From positions 1 to 20,482 of the IMG/VR virus record IMGVR_UViG_3300029787_000427: a stretch of 20,482 bases of DNA; one strand, 5' to 3'. The DNA comes from a virus. The position numbers and the translations under genes were made by a program. Positions 17,836 through 20,482 of the stretch are shown here, one piece after another (position 1 is the first letter of the stretch; each line of letters opens with the position of its first letter). The notes under the pieces are model-generated. The model was not told the origin of the DNA. It searched no databases and saw only the letters and a list, made by a program, of their open reading frames with translations.

Positions 17836-20016
17836 ATGGGAACATCATATACAAGACAGCAATCCAGTAATATTACTGATGGTTCTGTTATTGAGGCTAG
17901 TCATCTTAATACAGAATATAATCAGATAGAATCAGCTTTTGCTGCATCTACTGGTCATAGTCATGATGGTACAGCAGGAGAAGGAGGATATGTTCCTCTT
18001 ATAGCAGATTCAGATGCTAATAACAAAATACTTTCAGACACATCTAATAATAGATTTGGAGTATTTGTAGAAGTATCTTCTAGTGCTGTAGAACAATTTA
18101 GATTTCAAGATGGAGCTATTGTTCCTGTTACTGACAACGATATAGATTTAGGAACAAGTTCTTTAGAATTTAAAGATGCCTACTTTGATGGTACTGTTAC
18201 TACAGATGCTTTAATAGCAGACACTGCAGATATTAATGGTGGTAGTATTGATGGTGCTACACTGGGTACTAATAGTGCTATTACACAAGCAGTTATAGAT
18301 AACATTAATATTAACGGAGCAACTATTGGTCATACTAGTGATACGGATTTATTAACATTATCTAGTGGAGTGTTAACAGTTGCAGGAGAAGTTTCTATGA
18401 CTACTCTTGATATTGGAGGCACAAATATAACATCAACGGCAGCAGAGCTAAACTTACTAGATGGAGTTACTGCAACAACAGCAGAATTAAATATTCTTGA
18501 TGGTGTAACTTCTACTACAGCAGAACTAAATTTAGTTGATGGTATAACAGCAGGAACAGTGACTGCATCAAAAGCAGTTATTGTAGATTCCAATAAAGAT
18601 TTAACAGGACTTAGAAATTTAACAATAGAAGGAGACTTAACAGTATCGGGTGATGATATCACTATGGGTACAAATACTTCAGGTAATCTTCTCGTAGCAG
18701 ATGGCACAAACTTTAATTCTGTAGCAGTAGGTTCTTTATCAGAAATATCTACAGTAGCAAATGATGATGTCTTTTTAGCAGTAGACACCTCAGGCGGTGG
18801 TCTTAAAAAAATTACAAGAAGTGCTGTTGTAGCAGGTCTTGCCACATCAAGTGCTATAGCAAATTTATCAGAAGATTCTACACCACAACTAGGTGGAGAT
18901 TTAGATGTCAATGGTAATGATATTGTATCAGTATCTAATGGTAACATTAATTTATTACCTAATGGTAGTGGTAAAGTTATATTAGATGGTAATGGTTCAT
19001 CAGGTGGTGTATCTATAACAGATGGTAATATTGATATTAGAACAGGTACAGGTGCTGTATCTAAAGTAAAGTTTTATTGTGAGTCATCCAATGCTCACGC
19101 ACAAACACTTCAAGCAGCCCCTCACTCAGCAAGTAGTTCTGCTGTAGTAGTTTTACCAACAGCTTCTGGTACACTTGTTGGTAGCGGTGATAGTGGTACA
19201 GTAACAAATACTATGTTGGCAGGAAGTATTGCTGATAGTAAACTTAATACAATATCAACAGCAGATAAAGTTTCAGGTGCTGCTATACAGGTAGATGGTG
19301 CTACAGATGGTACAAGTATTACAGTTGCTGATGCAGACAAGTTTTTAATAGATGATGGTGGTACTACAAAGTATATTAATGCATCTCAATTAAATAGTTA
19401 TATAAGTGCAGAAGCTTCAGCTATTGCTGCAGACAATATTACTGCAGGTGACGCAGCTATAAATTTTACAACTACTGCAGGTAATATTACTCTTGATGCA
19501 CAAGGCAATGATACAGACATTATTTTAAAAGGAACTGATGGTAGTTCAGATACAACTTTCTTAACTATTGATGGTAGTGCTGCAGGTGCTGCAACATTTA
19601 ACAGTGATGTTACTGTAGGTGCTTTACTTAAAATGCCAGATGTTACATCAGGTAAAATACTTGTAGGTGATGGTACATCTTTTGAAGAGGTAGCAGTATC
19701 AGGAGACGCAACTTTAGCATCTAATGGTGCATTAACAATAGCAGCTACTTCTGTAGAAAACTCTATGTTAGCAGGTTCTATTGCAGACAGTAAATTAAGC
19801 ACAATATCTACTGCAGGTAAAGTAGCATTAACAGCACTAGAGATTGATGGTGGTTCAGATATTGGAGCAGATTTAACAACATCTGATTTAATTATAGTAG
19901 ACGATGGTGCAGGTGGTACAAATAAAAAAGCCGCATTATCAAGAGTAGTAACTTTAATGACGGCACAAGGATTTTCTCAAGAAGACCCAACAGCCTTGGC
20001 AATCGCATTAGGATAA
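17836..20016 (+). CDS. tail fibre / receptor-binding protein with repeats
   Basis: A 726-residue fibre rich in Gly, Ser, Thr, Asp and Ala. The N-terminal ITDGSVIEASHLNTEYNQIE (~13-32) followed by TGHSHDGT (~38-45) is the virion-anchor pattern of marine phage fibres. From ~100 on, the chain is beta-repeat-like, with three exact-register 13-residue repeats TxTTAELNxLDGV (residues ~199-237). Two related blocks near SMLAGSIADSKLSTIST occur ~550 bases apart. There is no catalytic motif of a depolymerase. The gene abuts the hub gene with no gap. It probably trimerises and binds the host surface. Fibres are the most variable part of such phages, so the repeats may be recombination points. Confidence 0.85.
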   Translation: MGTSYTRQQSSNITDGSVIEASHLNTEYNQIESAFAASTGHSHDGTAGEGGYVPLIADSDANNKILSDTSNNRFGVFVEVSSSAVEQFRFQDGAIVPVTDNDIDLGTSSLEFKDAYFDGTVTTDALIADTADINGGSIDGATLGTNSAITQAVIDNININGATIGHTSDTDLLTLSSGVLTVAGEVSMTTLDIGGTNITSTAAELNLLDGVTATTAELNILDGVTSTTAELNLVDGITAGTVTASKAVIVDSNKDLTGLRNLTIEGDLTVSGDDITMGTNTSGNLLVADGTNFNSVAVGSLSEISTVANDDVFLAVDTSGGGLKKITRSAVVAGLATSSAIANLSEDSTPQLGGDLDVNGNDIVSVSNGNINLLPNGSGKVILDGNGSSGGVSITDGNIDIRTGTGAVSKVKFYCESSNAHAQTLQAAPHSASSSAVVVLPTASGTLVGSGDSGTVTNTMLAGSIADSKLNTISTADKVSGAAIQVDGATDGTSITVADADKFLIDDGGTTKYINASQLNSYISAEASAIAADNITAGDAAINFTTTAGNITLDAQGNDTDIILKGTDGSSDTTFLTIDGSAAGAATFNSDVTVGALLKMPDVTSGKILVGDGTSFEEVAVSGDATLASNGALTIAATSVENSMLAGSIADSKLSTISTAGKVALTALEIDGGSDIGADLTTSDLIIVDDGAGGTNKKAALSRVVTLMTAQGFSQEDPTALAIALG
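18430..18546 (+). repeat. three tandem 39-bp repeats in the fibre gene
   Basis: Three in-frame units of 39 bases (18430-18468, 18469-18507, 18508-18546) encode TSTAAELNLLDGV, TATTAELNILDGV and TSTTAELNLVDGI. The protein is more conserved than the DNA, because most synonymous positions differ, so selection keeps the 13-residue unit. It is probably one turn or layer of the fibre shaft. Confidence 0.9.
19210..19850 (+). repeat. dispersed duplicate block in fibre gene
   Basis: Blocks at about 19210-19298 and 19759-19850 encode TMLAGSIADSKLNTISTADK and SMLAGSIADSKLSTISTAGK, each followed by a similar V...I/E.DG strand. The DNA is diverged while the protein is close, so this is an old internal duplication or a repeated structural module of the fibre C-terminal half. 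Confidence 0.8.
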
Positions 20017-20027
20017 TAGGAGGATAG

Positions 20028-20375
20028 ATGGCAAATACGTTTAAAACAATAACTAAAGCAGGAGTAACTAGTGCTGATGTTATTTACACAGTAGCAAGTA
20101 GTACAACAACAGTGCTTCTTGGTATTATGATAGGTAACACAACAACTAGTCAAATTACTGTAACAGTTAGTTTGGCTTCAGATACTTCCAATAGAGCAGG
20201 AGCAAACAATGAGGCTAACCAAACAGTTGAGTTAGTAACCAATGCACCCGTTCCTGTTGGTGGTACACTTGAGTTGTTGGCAGGAAATAAAGTTGTTATG
20301 GAAACAACAGATGCTCTTTCGCTAACATCTTCAGCAGCAGCAGACATAATTTTATCAGTAATGGAGATAACCTAG
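20028..20375 (+). CDS. small beta-rich virion protein after the fibre
   Basis: A 115-residue protein, Thr/Ser/Ala/Val-rich, with alternating beta-strand pattern: VIYTVASSTTTVLLGIMIGN (~19-38), then TSQITVTVSLAS, APVPVGGTLELLAGNKVVM (~73-91), ending ILSVMEIT. This outline recurs, from memory, in small tail or baseplate-like proteins encoded just after fibres in marine phages. The Shine-Dalgarno AGGAGGAT lies ~4 bases before ATG. One base separates its stop from the next ATG. The most likely role is a tail or fibre accessory; exact function unknown. Confidence 0.75.
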   Translation: MANTFKTITKAGVTSADVIYTVASSTTTVLLGIMIGNTTTSQITVTVSLASDTSNRAGANNEANQTVELVTNAPVPVGGTLELLAGNKVVMETTDALSLTSSAAADIILSVMEIT

Positions 20376-20376
20376 A

Positions 20377-20482
20377 ATGGCATACGTTGGTACACCTATA
20401 GATACAACCAATCAGTTTCAGTCTTTACAAGGTAAAAGGTTTAGTGGTGATGGCAGTACAACTGCTTTTACATTAGACGTTG
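20377..20482 (+). CDS. virion protein, 5' end only (cut by window end)
   Basis: A frame opens at ATG 20377, one base after the preceding stop, and runs to the window edge (35 codons). It starts MAYVGTPIDTTNQFQSLQG and continues with DGSTTAFTLDV. An N-terminus of the type MAYVG.P.......F.GDGSTT.FTL is one I recall from tail-associated structural proteins of marine phages. The rest of the protein lies outside the window. Confidence 0.65.
   Translation, partial: MAYVGTPIDTTNQFQSLQGKRFSGDGSTTAFTLDV

Noticed and set aside
18330-18947. 205-codon minus-strand open frame inside the fibre gene, with similar ones at 19122-19340 and 19398-19802
   Set aside because: These mirror the Gly/Thr/Ala/Asp-rich repeats of the fibre. 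Repetitive codons keep the opposite strand open. No start signals seen.

Overview
The window is a low-GC, densely packed stretch of a tailed dsDNA phage genome. It is most likely a short-tailed marine phage of the kind infecting SAR11/Pelagibacter-like or other AT-rich alphaproteobacteria. That inference rests on very A+T-rich coding sequence, mostly TAA stops, many tiny lysine-rich genes, and a head-and-tail gene order typical of uncultured marine podoviruses. No integrase, tRNA, CRISPR array or insertion sequence is visible.

Layout. (1) Bases 1-204: a G/T-rich left edge with a 14-bp tandem repeat, then back-to-back terminator signals. (2) Bases 205-954: one leftward gene of unknown function. 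(3) Bases 955-1653: a 700-bp divergent control region. It holds two identical copies of a 14-bp perfect palindrome, a G-rich plus alternating purine/pyrimidine tract, a consensus sigma70-type promoter (TTGACA-16-TATAAT) and a 5' leader closed by an 11-bp inverted repeat. (4) Bases 1654-5976: about thirteen small rightward genes, mostly encoding very basic proteins and often joined by TAATG stop/start overlaps. They include GIY-YIG-like and HNH-like proteins, a one-helix membrane protein and several conserved phage hypotheticals. (5) Bases 5985-8651: a second promoter, terminase small subunit, a protein resembling the serine-recombinase DNA-binding domain, terminase large subunit and an HExxH metallopeptidase-like protein. 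(6) Bases 8635-12428: a small hypothetical, the portal protein and a 475-aa putative structural protein, ended by three successive hairpins of which the last is a terminator. (7) Bases 12576-14910: scaffold, major capsid protein and a putative decoration protein, each with a strong Shine-Dalgarno sequence, ended by a hairpin. (8) Bases 14924-20482: a small hypothetical, a tail adaptor with an inserted carbohydrate-binding-like domain, a tail hub/stabilisation-like protein, a repetitive tail fibre and two more virion-type genes, the last cut by the window end.

The window therefore reads as the late half of the phage: DNA packaging, capsid assembly and tail. It is preceded by an unusual cassette of small polycationic proteins driven by the strongest promoter. 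The most novel material is that cassette. Two of its members look like the separated halves of a protein that I recall as one chain elsewhere, several products have no acidic residue at all, and one junction carries a segmental duplication. The control region in front of it is the other novel part. Family assignments are from memory of motif patterns; none was checked by search.
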